A stretch of 37,365 bases of DNA from the NCBI GenBank assembly GCA_943330705.2, contig CALQIT020000022.1, positions 1 to 37,365 on the forward strand. The letters are read 5' to 3'. The notes beneath the pieces were generated by a model. The model ran no database searches and was not told the origin of the DNA. It worked only from the letters and a program-made list of their open reading frames with translations. Made by a program: the position numbers and the translations under genes. Below, piece by piece: positions 1 to 8,885 of the stretch (position 1 is the stretch's first letter; the number at the start of each line of letters is the position of its first letter). Source of the DNA: Streptomyces griseus. Its GTDB lineage: Bacteria > Bdellovibrionota > Bdellovibrionia > Bdellovibrionales > Bdellovibrionaceae.

Positions 1-14
1 AGAGTTCGGCCTCT

Positions 15-50
15 GGATCGATTTTTGGGTCGATTTTTGGATCGATTTTT
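15..50. repeat. 12-bp tandem repeat, three copies, downstream of ruvB
   Basis: Three head-to-tail copies of GGATCGATTTTT lie at 15-26, 27-38 and 39-50; the middle copy has one change (GGGTCGATTTTT). On the minus strand, in frame with ruvB past its stop codon, the repeat reads as KIDP three times in an open stretch that runs to the window edge. No ATG, GTG or TTG opens that stretch inside the window, so I do not call it a gene. It may be only a spacer repeat. Confidence 0.85.
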
Positions 51-82
51 AGGAGGAACTCTAGATAGAATTGTAAATCATC

Positions 83-1069
83 CTATAGATCAAGTAAGTG
101 CTGTTTTGCTATTTCTGTTGTTACGCGGCCCCGCTGGGTTTTCTGCAAAAGCCCCTCTTGAATTAAGAATGGTTCGTAAACTTCTTCTAATGTATCGCGG
201 TCCTCACTGAGTGCTGCGGCAATTGTTTCAATACCAACCGGACCACCAGCAAATTTTGATTCAATTAACTGCAGAATCTGTCTGTCCATGCTGTCTAAAC
301 CCAGCTGATCGACACCCAACTGATCAAGCGCATAGGATGCAATTTCTTTTGAAATCGTCCCGTCCCCTTTGACCTGAGCATAATCCCTGACCCGCTTTAA
401 TAAACGATTGGCGATCCGAGGGGTTCCCCGTGACCGACCCGCAACTTCCTCAAGACCCTCACGGGAGGCCTCGATCGACAAAATCCCTGAGGACCGAGTC
501 AGAATCTGATGCAAAGCCGCCCGGTCATAAAAGCTCAAGCGCTCGACAATTCCAAAGCGATCACGAAAAGGCGCATTCAACAACCCTGCTCGCGTCGTCG
601 CCCCAATTAATGTAAAGGGCACCAATTGAAATTTCATCGAACGAGCACCCAAGCCATCACCGGTGACGATGTCGATATAAAAGTCCTCCATCGCGGTATA
701 CAGATATTCTTCGACGACCGAACTCAAACGATGGATCTCATCAATAAATAAAACGGAGAACGGCTTTAAACTGGTCAGTAATGCTGCCACATCGCCTTTT
801 CGTTCAATTGCCGGCGCCGAGGTCACTTTGCAATCCACGCCCATATCTTGAGCGATGATTTTTCCTAAAGTTGTCTTTCCTAATCCCGGTGGGCCCGACA
901 ATAAAATATGATCCAAGGGCTCTTTTCGCGCTTTAGCTGCTTGTACGAAAATTTTCAATTTTTCTTTAACCAAAGTTTGGCCTGGAAACTCGTCAAAGCT
1001 ACTTGGGCGAAGCGCATTTTCCCATGAACGCTCGGCTTCGACAGCTTCTCCCTCTAGAATTCGGCTCAT
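83..1069 (-). CDS. ruvB: Holliday junction branch migration helicase RuvB
   Basis: RuvB is the AAA+ ATPase motor that forms hexamers on DNA flanking a RuvA-bound Holliday junction and pumps the arms through. The 328-residue product matches the usual family length. Visible motifs are Walker A GPPGLGKTT (about residues 59-67), Walker B VLFIDE (about 106-111), sensor-1 GATTRAG (about 156-162) and the RDRFG arginine-finger region (about 169-173). The C-terminal third is the winged-helix DNA-binding domain, ending in a typical QRGRVTTEIA segment. The ATG start has a GGGGG-containing ribosome site about 8 bases upstream. It is the last gene of ruvC-ruvA-ruvB, 20 bases after ruvA. Identification is secure. 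Confidence 0.98.
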   Translation of the reverse strand: MSRILEGEAVEAERSWENALRPSSFDEFPGQTLVKEKLKIFVQAAKARKEPLDHILLSGPPGLGKTTLGKIIAQDMGVDCKVTSAPAIERKGDVAALLTSLKPFSVLFIDEIHRLSSVVEEYLYTAMEDFYIDIVTGDGLGARSMKFQLVPFTLIGATTRAGLLNAPFRDRFGIVERLSFYDRAALHQILTRSSGILSIEASREGLEEVAGRSRGTPRIANRLLKRVRDYAQVKGDGTISKEIASYALDQLGVDQLGLDSMDRQILQLIESKFAGGPVGIETIAAALSEDRDTLEEVYEPFLIQEGLLQKTQRGRVTTEIAKQHLLDL

Positions 1070-1089
1070 TATTTAATCCCCCGGTTTCT

Positions 1090-1674
1090 TTAAATTGAAG
1101 TCAAAGCCGCAAGTCCCTGGCGAAGGCCCTCTTGCAAATCAAGATCCTTTGGTAAGGTCGAAACAACTTTTTCCACCTCTTGTAAACGAAATCCCAAATT
1201 CACTAATGCTGAAGTCAACTCTTTATGGCGCGGCGCTAAGGTTGGACTTTTGCTTTCGGAATCCCGAGCTGAAATCACCAACTTGCCCTTGAGGGTTAGA
1301 ATCATTTGCTCTGCCGTTTTTTTCCCAACTTTTGGCAGTTTTGAAAGGGCTTTTACGTCTTCCAGTTCTATCATTTCGATGATTTGATCTGGCGTCGCGC
1401 CAGAAAGTGCATTGATCGCCAACTTTGGCCCGATGCCATTGACCTTAAGCAATGAATGAAACATTTCTCTTTCAAGTTTATTTGAAAATCCAAAAAGCAC
1501 CAGCGCATCTTCGCGCACATGGGTATGAATCCAAAGCTCGATGGTTCCCAAACTATTTTGCATTTCGGCCAAATTGGATGAAGAGGCCAGAACCTCGTAG
1601 CCAACCCCATTGACGTCGATCAATGCGCTGTCGCTAGTTACTTCTAGGATTTTCCCTTTTAAATATCCGATCAT
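1090..1674 (-). CDS. ruvA: Holliday junction branch migration complex subunit RuvA
   Basis: RuvA binds the four-way junction as a tetramer or octamer and loads RuvB. From the start chosen here the protein has 194 residues and begins MIGYLKGKI, the standard RuvA N-terminus of the OB-fold domain. Two helix-hairpin-helix motifs follow (LLKVNGIGPKLAINAL and LSKLPKVGKKTAEQMIL). The last ~45 residues form the small domain that contacts RuvB. An in-frame codon 21 bases upstream (1695) would add seven residues, but the ATG at 1674 overlaps the ruvC stop as ATGA, which fits translational coupling and family N-termini better. Confidence 0.97.
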   Translation of the reverse strand: MIGYLKGKILEVTSDSALIDVNGVGYEVLASSSNLAEMQNSLGTIELWIHTHVREDALVLFGFSNKLEREMFHSLLKVNGIGPKLAINALSGATPDQIIEMIELEDVKALSKLPKVGKKTAEQMILTLKGKLVISARDSESKSPTLAPRHKELTSALVNLGFRLQEVEKVVSTLPKDLDLQEGLRQGLAALTSI

Positions 1675-2174
1675 AATTCGATAGCCTTGACCCAAGCCGT
1701 GTTCTTTTGCAATTGAAAAGCACGATGAACAGCCATGGCCAAGGCGTCCGAAGCATCCAAGCGGACAATTGCCTTTAAATTCAGCAGCCGTGCCACAACA
1801 ATCTGCACTTCCTCTTTGCTAGCGCCACCGCTGCCGGTGACTCCTTGTTTCACAACTCTGGTTGCATACTCATGAACTTCAACCTGGGCCCGCATGGCTT
1901 CGTAAATCACGACACCACGGGCATGACCCAATTTAAATGCCGAATCAGGATTTTTGCCCAAAAAAATCTTTTCCACCGATACCTGATCTGGTTTGTATTT
2001 GGCGATAATCTCTTGCAAGGCGAGACCTAACTCTAAAAGTCTGTGTGCAAATGTTGAAGCCTTCTGCAAAAGAATGACTCCATGATTCACGTGTTGGATT
2101 TTGCCATCGCTAACTTGCACGACGCCAAAACCAGTAATTCTTGATCCAGGATCAATTCCGAGAATAACAGGCAT
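1671..2174 (-). CDS. ruvC: Crossover junction endodeoxyribonuclease RuvC
   Basis: RuvC is the dimeric, metal-dependent resolvase that cuts Holliday junctions after RuvAB branch migration. The 167-residue product has the RNase H-like fold motifs: ILGIDPGSR near the N-terminus carrying the first catalytic Asp, VEKIFLGKN with the catalytic Glu, and RLDASDALAMAVHRA near the C-terminus with the last acidic residues. I chose the ATG at 2174, which gives MPVILGIDPG. A TTG four codons upstream (2186) is possible, but neither start has a clear ribosome site. It is the first gene of the operon and overlaps ruvA by 4 bases. Confidence 0.97.
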   Translation of the reverse strand: MPVILGIDPGSRITGFGVVQVSDGKIQHVNHGVILLQKASTFAHRLLELGLALQEIIAKYKPDQVSVEKIFLGKNPDSAFKLGHARGVVIYEAMRAQVEVHEYATRVVKQGVTGSGGASKEEVQIVVARLLNLKAIVRLDASDALAMAVHRAFQLQKNTAWVKAIEL

Positions 2175-2317
2175 GGGGTCATTCAACGAGCACTGCAGCT
2201 TGGAGTCAAATATTTAATTGTTAGCCGGCAAGGTAGCTCTGAATAGAATTTCCGCCTTTCGCAGCCGCGAGCAAAGATCTTGCTAAAAAGCATTGCCGGT
2301 GGGAAGATTTTGCCAGA

Positions 2318-3130
2318 ATGGTGGCAGAGACAATGAAATCCAACCTGGAAACAATTGAGAAGTATCGACAAATGCTTGTCCGGGATCCTGCCTCAAAAGT
2401 ATTCGCGGCATTGGCAGAATCTTTTCGTGAAATGGGTTTGTTGGACGAAGCGGAGCAAACGGCAAAAACAGGAATTGAGCGGCACCCCGATTACGTCGGA
2501 GGCTACCTAGCGTTAGGCCGAGTCCTTCTTGACCAAGAAGACTATTTAAGCGCTGTGCCCTTGCTGAAAAAGGCGACCGAGCTGGATGCGCAAAACCTTT
2601 TAGCCCACCAACTTTTGGCAGCTGCCTACATTCAGCTGAAGCAACCCAAACTGGCGTTGCGCTCGTTTAAATTTGTTCTTTTTTTAAATCCAACTAGTGA
2701 AAAAGCGAAGTCTTCCATTGAAAAACTTGAAAGCCTAACCGCGGATGAATACGAAGACGATGTTTTCACGATGCAGCCCTTGCACGAACAAAAAGCCCCT
2801 GAATCAACTGATCGTGAGCATCCAGAGCCTGAGTACTTTGCCGAGGCAATTGTCGACCCCGGCGAAATAGATCGCAGTTTATCCTTGGTCGACGCTTTGA
2901 TTGTCAGAAATGATCTTCAGCAAGCAAAAAAAGCACTTAATGAGTTGCAAAAACGCTTTCCCGAGGATTCCCGCTATGTCAGTCGCTGGAGCCTTCTTAA
3001 CGTCCCTTCTAGTATTGACGATGCCGTCCCGATCAAACCGATCTTGTCCCGAGAAAAAACCATTATTCAAAGAAAAATTGGCCTTCTTCGCCGGCTGCTG
3101 CACAAGATTAATTCGGTTGACCAGACTTAG
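2318..3130 (+). CDS. TPR-repeat protein of unknown function
   Basis: This is a 270-residue soluble protein with no signal peptide or membrane helix. Residues ~10-140 contain about three to four consecutive tetratricopeptide repeats, with typical spacing of small and aromatic residues (for example AALAESFREMGLLDEAEQTA and GYLALGRVLLDQEDYLSAV). An acidic linker (~145-185) leads to a short helical C-terminal region (~185-215) and a basic tail. TPR arrays bind other proteins, and no catalytic motif is visible. It is divergent from ruvC across a 143-base gap in which I could not place a convincing promoter. efp follows after 50 bases, so the two may be co-transcribed. A second ATG at 2333 is an alternative start. 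Confidence 0.8.
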   Translation: MVAETMKSNLETIEKYRQMLVRDPASKVFAALAESFREMGLLDEAEQTAKTGIERHPDYVGGYLALGRVLLDQEDYLSAVPLLKKATELDAQNLLAHQLLAAAYIQLKQPKLALRSFKFVLFLNPTSEKAKSSIEKLESLTADEYEDDVFTMQPLHEQKAPESTDREHPEPEYFAEAIVDPGEIDRSLSLVDALIVRNDLQQAKKALNELQKRFPEDSRYVSRWSLLNVPSSIDDAVPIKPILSREKTIIQRKIGLLRRLLHKINSVDQT

Positions 3131-3180
3131 ATTGGCTATGATATGGTGATCCCTTCATTGAGGCTAAAGGAGCGGGCACT

Positions 3181-3744
3181 ATGCACGAGACATCGGACTT
3201 CCGTAAAAATTTAAAGATCATGGTCGAAGGCAATCCTTACGTTATTTTGGACTTTCAGCACGTTAAGCCTGGTAAAGGAAATCAATTTACTCGCACCAAA
3301 ATGCGCAACCTATTGACCGGACAATTGCTAGAAAGAACCTTCAAGTCTGGCGAAAGATTTGAAGTACCAAATGTCGAGAACAAAGAAATGACTTTTCTAT
3401 ACAAAGATGAAGGCGGCTGGAACTTCATGGACCAAACAAATTATGAACAAGCCTGCCTGATGGAAAATGAAGTCGGTGAATCTGCTAACTATTTAACCGA
3501 GAACCTGAAAGTCGTAATTTTGCTTTATAATGAACGTCCAGTTTCTGTCGATGTCCCTAAAAACGTAAATCTTAAGGTCGCAAAAACTGACCCTGGCGTC
3601 AAAGGCGACCGCGTAACTGGAGCAACCAAACAAGCCACCCTAGAAACAGGTCTAGTTGTAAACGTCCCATTGCATATTAACGTCGGTGATTTGCTACGAA
3701 TTGACACCGAGACCGCAAGTTACGGAGCCCGAGTTAACGAGTAG
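3181..3744 (+). CDS. efp: Translation elongation factor P
   Basis: EF-P binds between the ribosomal P and E sites and relieves stalling at consecutive prolines. The 187-residue product has the three-domain beta-barrel layout: an N-terminal KOW-like domain, a central OB domain and the C-terminal EF-P domain (ETGLVVNVPLHINVGDLLRIDT). The loop VKPGKGNQF places a lysine at residue 32, the position modified (for example lysylated) in some bacteria; no modification gene (epmA, epmB or earP) lies in this window. The start is supported by AAAGGAG about 10 bases upstream of the ATG. The gene stands between two TPR-protein genes and is followed by a two-part hairpin. Confidence 0.97.
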   Translation: MHETSDFRKNLKIMVEGNPYVILDFQHVKPGKGNQFTRTKMRNLLTGQLLERTFKSGERFEVPNVENKEMTFLYKDEGGWNFMDQTNYEQACLMENEVGESANYLTENLKVVILLYNERPVSVDVPKNVNLKVAKTDPGVKGDRVTGATKQATLETGLVVNVPLHINVGDLLRIDTETASYGARVNE

Positions 3745-3798
3745 GTCCTAACTTGTTGCATTAAGTCTCGAGATTAACTCAATTTTACGTGAAAATAG

Positions 3799-3845
3799 AA
3801 GGGTCAGCTTAAGAGTGATATTTACACTCTTGAAAGGGGACCCTT
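3799..3845 (+). terminator. Two-part hairpin with T-tract, overlapping the next gene's start
   Basis: The outer arms AAGGGTC (3799-3805) and GACCCTT (3839-3845) are perfectly complementary. They enclose an inner hairpin AAGAGTG (3811-3817) / CACTCTT (3825-3831) with a 7-base loop. TTTTT follows at 3844-3848. This has the form of a rho-independent terminator for efp. The same bases also carry the AAGGGGA ribosome site and run into the TTG start of the next gene, so the structure could instead control that gene's translation or read-through. Confidence 0.6.
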
Positions 3846-3846
3846 T

Positions 3847-4914
3847 TTGAGTCAAAAGACTCCGCTAAATACTATGGAGTGGGAAATACAAAAGGCATTG
3901 CTTGAGCATGGTCAATCCGATCTTGCCGCCGATGCGCTGCTGAAAAAGTTTGCCCCGCAAAAGCTAAAGCTCCCGCGCTTTCAGGCACTGGCCACTTTTC
4001 TTTTGCATGCAGGGTTCTATGCAACGCTTTTCGATTTTATTTTACACAAGCTGAATGACGGCAGCGATATCCCGTGGGCTCATTTTACCGAGGCGATCTT
4101 TCTATCTGTTGACACAGTCCCCGACGAAATCCAAAGGGCCCTACTGGATGGGGCAGCAGAAAAAAATGGGCTTGGGGAACTTTCTCAAACTCGGATGCTG
4201 GATGATTTTGACCCAGAAATTCTTACCTATCGCGCCCACCGCAAAAGTGCATTCTGGGAACGCTATCAAGAAAAAAAGGGAGAATACCTTCGCGAGCTCG
4301 AACTATTTCAATCGCAAGGACTTGAGGAGCAAGCGGAAAGCCTGATTAACCAATTGCTAAAAGCGTTCCCCATGGACTCAGAAATTTTGGCCGCGGATAC
4401 CGATATGCGAAGACGCCAGGCCGCTAAAATTGTTGCCGAGGAACTCAGGCCACGCAACAAAAAACAGCAACCTCTTTATCACTACGAAATCCTTGATGAC
4501 GAAACCGAAGCTCTTATGAAAACCATCGAATTGCAAATGCAGCAACTCATTGCGGTGGATTCTGGCTGGGCCCAAGATTTTGCCTTGGCACACCTTTTCT
4601 GGGACAACTTTGAAGGAGCGCTTCGCTTGCTTGAGGCGGCACCGCAGGACTGGCAAGTCATTTGGTTGCGGGCCGAGATCATGATCCGTGGAAGATACTT
4701 TGGCGAACTTTTGGAGTATCTCAATCAACTGGAACCCCAGATCGAGGCCGAACCGGAATCGACCTTTGCAATTTACTATCTGCGCGCCCAGGCCCTCTGG
4801 GGCCTCAATGAACGTACTTTGGCTTTAACGATTATGAAAAGCTTGGTGGATGTCCGCCCCCAATATCGCTCTGCCCACACCTTGTTAGACGGCTGGAAAG
4901 AAGAGCCTACGTGA
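3847..4914 (+). CDS. Helical TPR-like protein, first gene of the TamB/Omp85 unit
   Basis: I do not recognise a named family. The product is about 355 residues, soluble in appearance, rich in Leu, Glu and Gln, with helical hairpins resembling degenerate tetratricopeptide repeats, especially near the C-terminus (IYYLRAQALWGLNERTLALTIMKSLVDVRPQ). A middle stretch (about 135-170) looks like a long charged helix. There is no signal peptide. I chose the TTG at 3847 because AAGGGGA lies about 7 bases upstream; the first ATG (3877) has no ribosome site. The stop codon overlaps the GTG of the tamB-like gene (GTGA), so the two are probably translationally coupled. A role as a cytoplasmic scaffold for the downstream envelope genes is only inference. 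Confidence 0.75.
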   Translation: MSQKTPLNTMEWEIQKALLEHGQSDLAADALLKKFAPQKLKLPRFQALATFLLHAGFYATLFDFILHKLNDGSDIPWAHFTEAIFLSVDTVPDEIQRALLDGAAEKNGLGELSQTRMLDDFDPEILTYRAHRKSAFWERYQEKKGEYLRELELFQSQGLEEQAESLINQLLKAFPMDSEILAADTDMRRRQAAKIVAEELRPRNKKQQPLYHYEILDDETEALMKTIELQMQQLIAVDSGWAQDFALAHLFWDNFEGALRLLEAAPQDWQVIWLRAEIMIRGRYFGELLEYLNQLEPQIEAEPESTFAIYYLRAQALWGLNERTLALTIMKSLVDVRPQYRSAHTLLDGWKEEPT

Positions 4915-7900
4915 AGCGATTCTTCCGAGTTCGCAAATGGCTGATGGTTTTTTTGCCGATGACGGCTGTGGTCGTTGGCATCATGGGCGCCTATGCTTGG
5001 GCAAAACCCCTGCTGCGCACATGGATTCGCAATCAGGTAACGGAGCTCTCAAAAGCAAATTTGCCAGTTGAAATCTACGTTGGAAATCTGGATTGGAATC
5101 TATTTCTGCCGACAGTTGGCCTTGAAGATATTCGCATCCTGCCTAAAGCAGGGCAATTGGAAGGCCTTTCGCCAATCCAAATTGAAAGAATATCTGCAAA
5201 AATTGATGTCTTCTATCTGCTTTCAGGCCGTCTGCGAATTTCTAGCATTGCCCTAGAAAAACCCGAGGTTCAACTCCTTGTAAAAAATCTTACGGAGCCA
5301 ACCAAGCCCGAGCCTTTACCAACAGAGCTGCTCTTTCAAATGATAAAGAAAATTCCAATTAATGAAATCTCGATCGAAAAATCAAAGGTGCTGATTGCTT
5401 TTCCGTCGGAGCAGCTGCAATTTTCAATAACTGATTCCGATCTTCGACTGCAGATTCGCGAAAAGAGCATATCCGTTCTGGCACGAATTCTGGCTTCTCA
5501 AGTTCGCTGGAAGGATCAGGTTTTGCCAATCAAATTGAATTCCATGATTGAGTTAACCCCAACTGATTTGATACTGCATGATTTTCTTGTTAGTGGGCCC
5601 TCGGTTGAGTTGAAGGTCGAAGGTAAGATCCAAGATTTAAAAAATATTGCGCTCAATCCCAGCGGGCAACTAAGTCTGGATTTAAAAGCAAATCTTTCCG
5701 AGTTAAAAAATATTTTGCTTCGCTGGCGCTCGCTACCTGCGATGTCCGGTCGCATTCATCTTCAAGGTGGAGTTCAACTTTCGCAAAGCGCCTGGACCTC
5801 AAATAGTTTTGACCTCGCTGCAACCGATTTGTCGTTTGCGAATTTTCAAATTGGCGATATCAAAATTAAGGGTCAGCTTGAAAATGGAAGTTTGACTTTG
5901 CCAGAGATCGAACTTCACAATGAGGCCGGAAAAATAACTTTAAGTAAAACCGAATTGCAAATTTTTGACGGAAACAAAAATTTAAACCTGGCCATAAAGT
6001 CCCAGCTAGCCACTGAAAAAGTGAACTTACACCAGTTACTAAAGGCCATCGATGTTGGTGACATTCCCATCTTTTTAGATCTCGGCGGAGATTTGGCTTG
6101 CGCAGGACCTTTGTGGCCAAACACAAAACTAATTTGTCGCGGAAATCTAAATGGCAAAAATTTGCAAATCGATAGTGGGCACGCGGCTGATGACAACATC
6201 GTGAAAGTTGATCAACTTGCGACCAAAGGTGAAGTTGAAATCACGCAAACTCAGGTCTCTTATAAAACTCAGCTCAAAGTGATGGACTCGGAAGGGGAAA
6301 GCTCCGGTATCATCGATTATAAAAACGGCTTTAACATTTCCTTTGCCACGCCAGATCTTGAACTGAAACACATTCGGAATCTTGCAAATTTAAAGCTAGA
6401 GGGCAGCGCAAAACTTCGAGGAACGACTTCCGGGGACTCAAAAAAAGCGGTGTTTAACATTAACATCGCGGGCAAAGACATTTACTTTAGCGACTTTTTC
6501 CTTGGCGACGCGGAAGCCGATTTGGCCTACGAAAAGGGTATGATGAATTTTTCCCCATTAAAGGGTCAGATTGGCAGCTCAAGCTACGAAGCCAAAGTTG
6601 CAGTGGACTTGACGAAATCAAGAATTCAAGCCGAAGGGAATCTACCTAAATTTGAAACCCCTGAGCTACTTCAAGTTTTTGCAAGGCTTTTTCAATCGCC
6701 TGTGGATTTGACCGGTACCGGATCGGCACACCTTAAACTTGCGGGTCCGCTCAAGTTGGGCGCACTTACTTACGAGCTTTCTAGTAAAATTCAGCACGGC
6801 TCAGTCGCTGGCGAAAATTATGATGGTGCCGAGCTTGAACTCAGTGCCACCGACGGTGAAGTCCGGATTCAAAAGGCCCGGCTGGCAAAAAACAAATCTA
6901 CAATTGTCATGACGGGCGAAGCTCACCCCGATGGAGATATCAGCGTTTTGATCGAGGGCAAAGGCTTTCTGTTGGAAGAATCAGAAAACGTCAATAGGTT
7001 GGGTGCAAATATCGCAGGCCTTTTCGATGGCACGCTGACGCTGAATGGTCCGGTTTTAGCCCCCGATGCAATGATCCAGGGAAAACTATCAAGTACTTAC
7101 ATCGAAGATCTAGAGGTTCCATCGTCCCAGTTCGCCTTCCGCCTGGGGCGCGCAAGCATCGAAGGTTCTGCACAACTTGTCGGCGATCGGCTCAAAACTG
7201 AACTGCTCTGGCCGCTTTTGCCAGAGTCACCCTTCTATCTGAAGATTCAAGCCCAAGACTGGAACTATACCACTTTGTTTGCCCTGATCGGCGGCGCACC
7301 GCTGCTACCCGAATACCAGGCAAGCTTAACCGGAAGTTTAAATCTAGCTTCCGAACGCGGAGGAATCCTTGCGGCCACTGGCTTCGGAAAAATAGAACAA
7401 CTGAGCCTGCAGCGCGGTAGCTTGGCCCTGGCAAACCGTGGACCCATGGAACTTTCGATGAAAAACGGGCTGACGACACTGACCAATTTCTTGCTGTTCG
7501 GGGATCAATCTACCCTGCAAGTTAAGGGTCAGCAATTTTCTTCAGAAGATCTTAATTTGAATATTGAAAGCACAGCCCAGCTTCGACTATTTCAGATCTT
7601 CTTTCCCTTTCTTGAAGAATTGAACGGCCTGATGAAGGTGTCTCTCAAACTGAGCGGTCGTCTTGAAAAGCCAGAGCTTTTAGGCGATGCAAAAGTTGAA
7701 GGTGGATTTTTAAAACTGAAAGCTTTTCCGCATCCGTTTGAGAGAGTTCAAGCGCAAGCTCAGTTTTCGCAATCAAAGGTCTTGATCTCTGATATCAGTG
7801 GCCAACTTGCCGGCGGAACTTTTTCTGCTGATGGAAATATTTTGATTCAAGGTCTAAAGAACCTGCCGACGGAAATTCGCGCACAAGTGCAAAATGTCAG

Positions 7901-8885
7901 CTTCAATGTGCCGGACCGCATTCGCACCAGCGGCGATGCCGAGCTGAAAATTTCTGGAAACTGGTTTCCCTTCCTTCTATCAGGGACCTACCTAGTTAGC
8001 CGGGGAAAGATCGATAAAGAATTTGGCGAAGATAGCGGGAACATAAGTTTCCGGCAAAGTTCGTATTTGCCGAAAGTCATCCTACAAAATGCGTTTGAGC
8101 CCCTTCTCTTAGATATCCAAGTGGATCTGGACAAAGGTGTGGCAGTCAAGAATTCGCTGCTCGAGGGCTCGGTCAAAGGAAGTTTACAAGTCAAAGGCTC
8201 GCCCACTTCGCCCGTGATACTGGGAAGAATTGTAACTGAAAAATCAGCTAAACTCTTTTTTCGCGAGACTCCGTTTGAGGTCCTCAATGGCACTGTCGAC
8301 TTTAAGGATCCGACTGAAATTAATCCTGAGCTTTTCATTTCAGCGCGGGCCAGAAAGTCTGACTACGACGTGAATTTGCTGATTCAGGGAAGTGGAAAAG
8401 CGCCCCGTCTGACGATGTCATCCTTGCCACCTCTTTCTGAGCAAGATATAACCTCGTTGTTAGTCTTTGGCATTACTTCCCAGCAAATAGAGAAAAAGGT
8501 TCAAAGCAAAGAACAAGAAAGCTCAACCAGTTACGCGATCGGAACCGCGATTATATCAAACAATCCGCTGACCAAAGACTTGACTGAAAAAACCGGCATT
8601 AACTTGCAGTTTTCCTCGCAATACAACGATACTAAAAATGTCTCGGTTCAAAAAATTACAATCAATCGAAAGCTTTCGGAAAAAGTCAATGCGAGTGCTA
8701 GTACTCTCCGGGGCGAACAAAAGTCGACCGAAGTTAAACTTCAATATTTGATCAACCAGAATGTCTCTGCCATTGGCAGTTGGGAAGGGCGAGAAGCGCC
8801 TGAAAGCAATACGATTTCAAATACACAAAAAGATTCTGAAAGTATTTTCGGTTTGGATCTGGAATTTAAGAAGGAATTTAAATGA
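4911..8885 (+). CDS. tamB: TamB-like translocation/assembly (AsmA/DUF490-type) protein
   Basis: This 1324-residue protein has an N-terminal membrane anchor (about residues 11-31, WLMVFLPMTAVVVGIMGAYA) followed by a very long periplasmic region of repeated beta-strand segments, as in AsmA/TamB proteins that bridge the inner and outer membranes. The last ~350 residues carry the conserved TamB C-terminal domain, including a segment like ETPFEVLNGTVDFKDP and LPPLSEQDITSLLVFGI. Family members work with an Omp85 partner in outer-membrane protein insertion or carry phospholipid between membranes. The GTG start overlaps the previous stop and has AAGAAG about 9 bases upstream. The stop overlaps the ATG of the Omp85 gene (ATGA), supporting a TamA/TamB-type pair. 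Confidence 0.92.
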   Translation: MKRFFRVRKWLMVFLPMTAVVVGIMGAYAWAKPLLRTWIRNQVTELSKANLPVEIYVGNLDWNLFLPTVGLEDIRILPKAGQLEGLSPIQIERISAKIDVFYLLSGRLRISSIALEKPEVQLLVKNLTEPTKPEPLPTELLFQMIKKIPINEISIEKSKVLIAFPSEQLQFSITDSDLRLQIREKSISVLARILASQVRWKDQVLPIKLNSMIELTPTDLILHDFLVSGPSVELKVEGKIQDLKNIALNPSGQLSLDLKANLSELKNILLRWRSLPAMSGRIHLQGGVQLSQSAWTSNSFDLAATDLSFANFQIGDIKIKGQLENGSLTLPEIELHNEAGKITLSKTELQIFDGNKNLNLAIKSQLATEKVNLHQLLKAIDVGDIPIFLDLGGDLACAGPLWPNTKLICRGNLNGKNLQIDSGHAADDNIVKVDQLATKGEVEITQTQVSYKTQLKVMDSEGESSGIIDYKNGFNISFATPDLELKHIRNLANLKLEGSAKLRGTTSGDSKKAVFNINIAGKDIYFSDFFLGDAEADLAYEKGMMNFSPLKGQIGSSSYEAKVAVDLTKSRIQAEGNLPKFETPELLQVFARLFQSPVDLTGTGSAHLKLAGPLKLGALTYELSSKIQHGSVAGENYDGAELELSATDGEVRIQKARLAKNKSTIVMTGEAHPDGDISVLIEGKGFLLEESENVNRLGANIAGLFDGTLTLNGPVLAPDAMIQGKLSSTYIEDLEVPSSQFAFRLGRASIEGSAQLVGDRLKTELLWPLLPESPFYLKIQAQDWNYTTLFALIGGAPLLPEYQASLTGSLNLASERGGILAATGFGKIEQLSLQRGSLALANRGPMELSMKNGLTTLTNFLLFGDQSTLQVKGQQFSSEDLNLNIESTAQLRLFQIFFPFLEELNGLMKVSLKLSGRLEKPELLGDAKVEGGFLKLKAFPHPFERVQAQAQFSQSKVLISDISGQLAGGTFSADGNILIQGLKNLPTEIRAQVQNVSFNVPDRIRTSGDAELKISGNWFPFLLSGTYLVSRGKIDKEFGEDSGNISFRQSSYLPKVILQNAFEPLLLDIQVDLDKGVAVKNSLLEGSVKGSLQVKGSPTSPVILGRIVTEKSAKLFFRETPFEVLNGTVDFKDPTEINPELFISARARKSDYDVNLLIQGSGKAPRLTMSSLPPLSEQDITSLLVFGITSQQIEKKVQSKEQESSTSYAIGTAIISNNPLTKDLTEKTGINLQFSSQYNDTKNVSVQKITINRKLSEKVNASASTLRGEQKSTEVKLQYLINQNVSAIGSWEGREAPESNTISNTQKDSESIFGLDLEFKKEFK

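Noticed and set aside
3117-3160. TTGACC before efp as a promoter
   Set aside because: TATGAT is only 14 bases away and other spacings give poor -10 matches, so no usable pair is seen.
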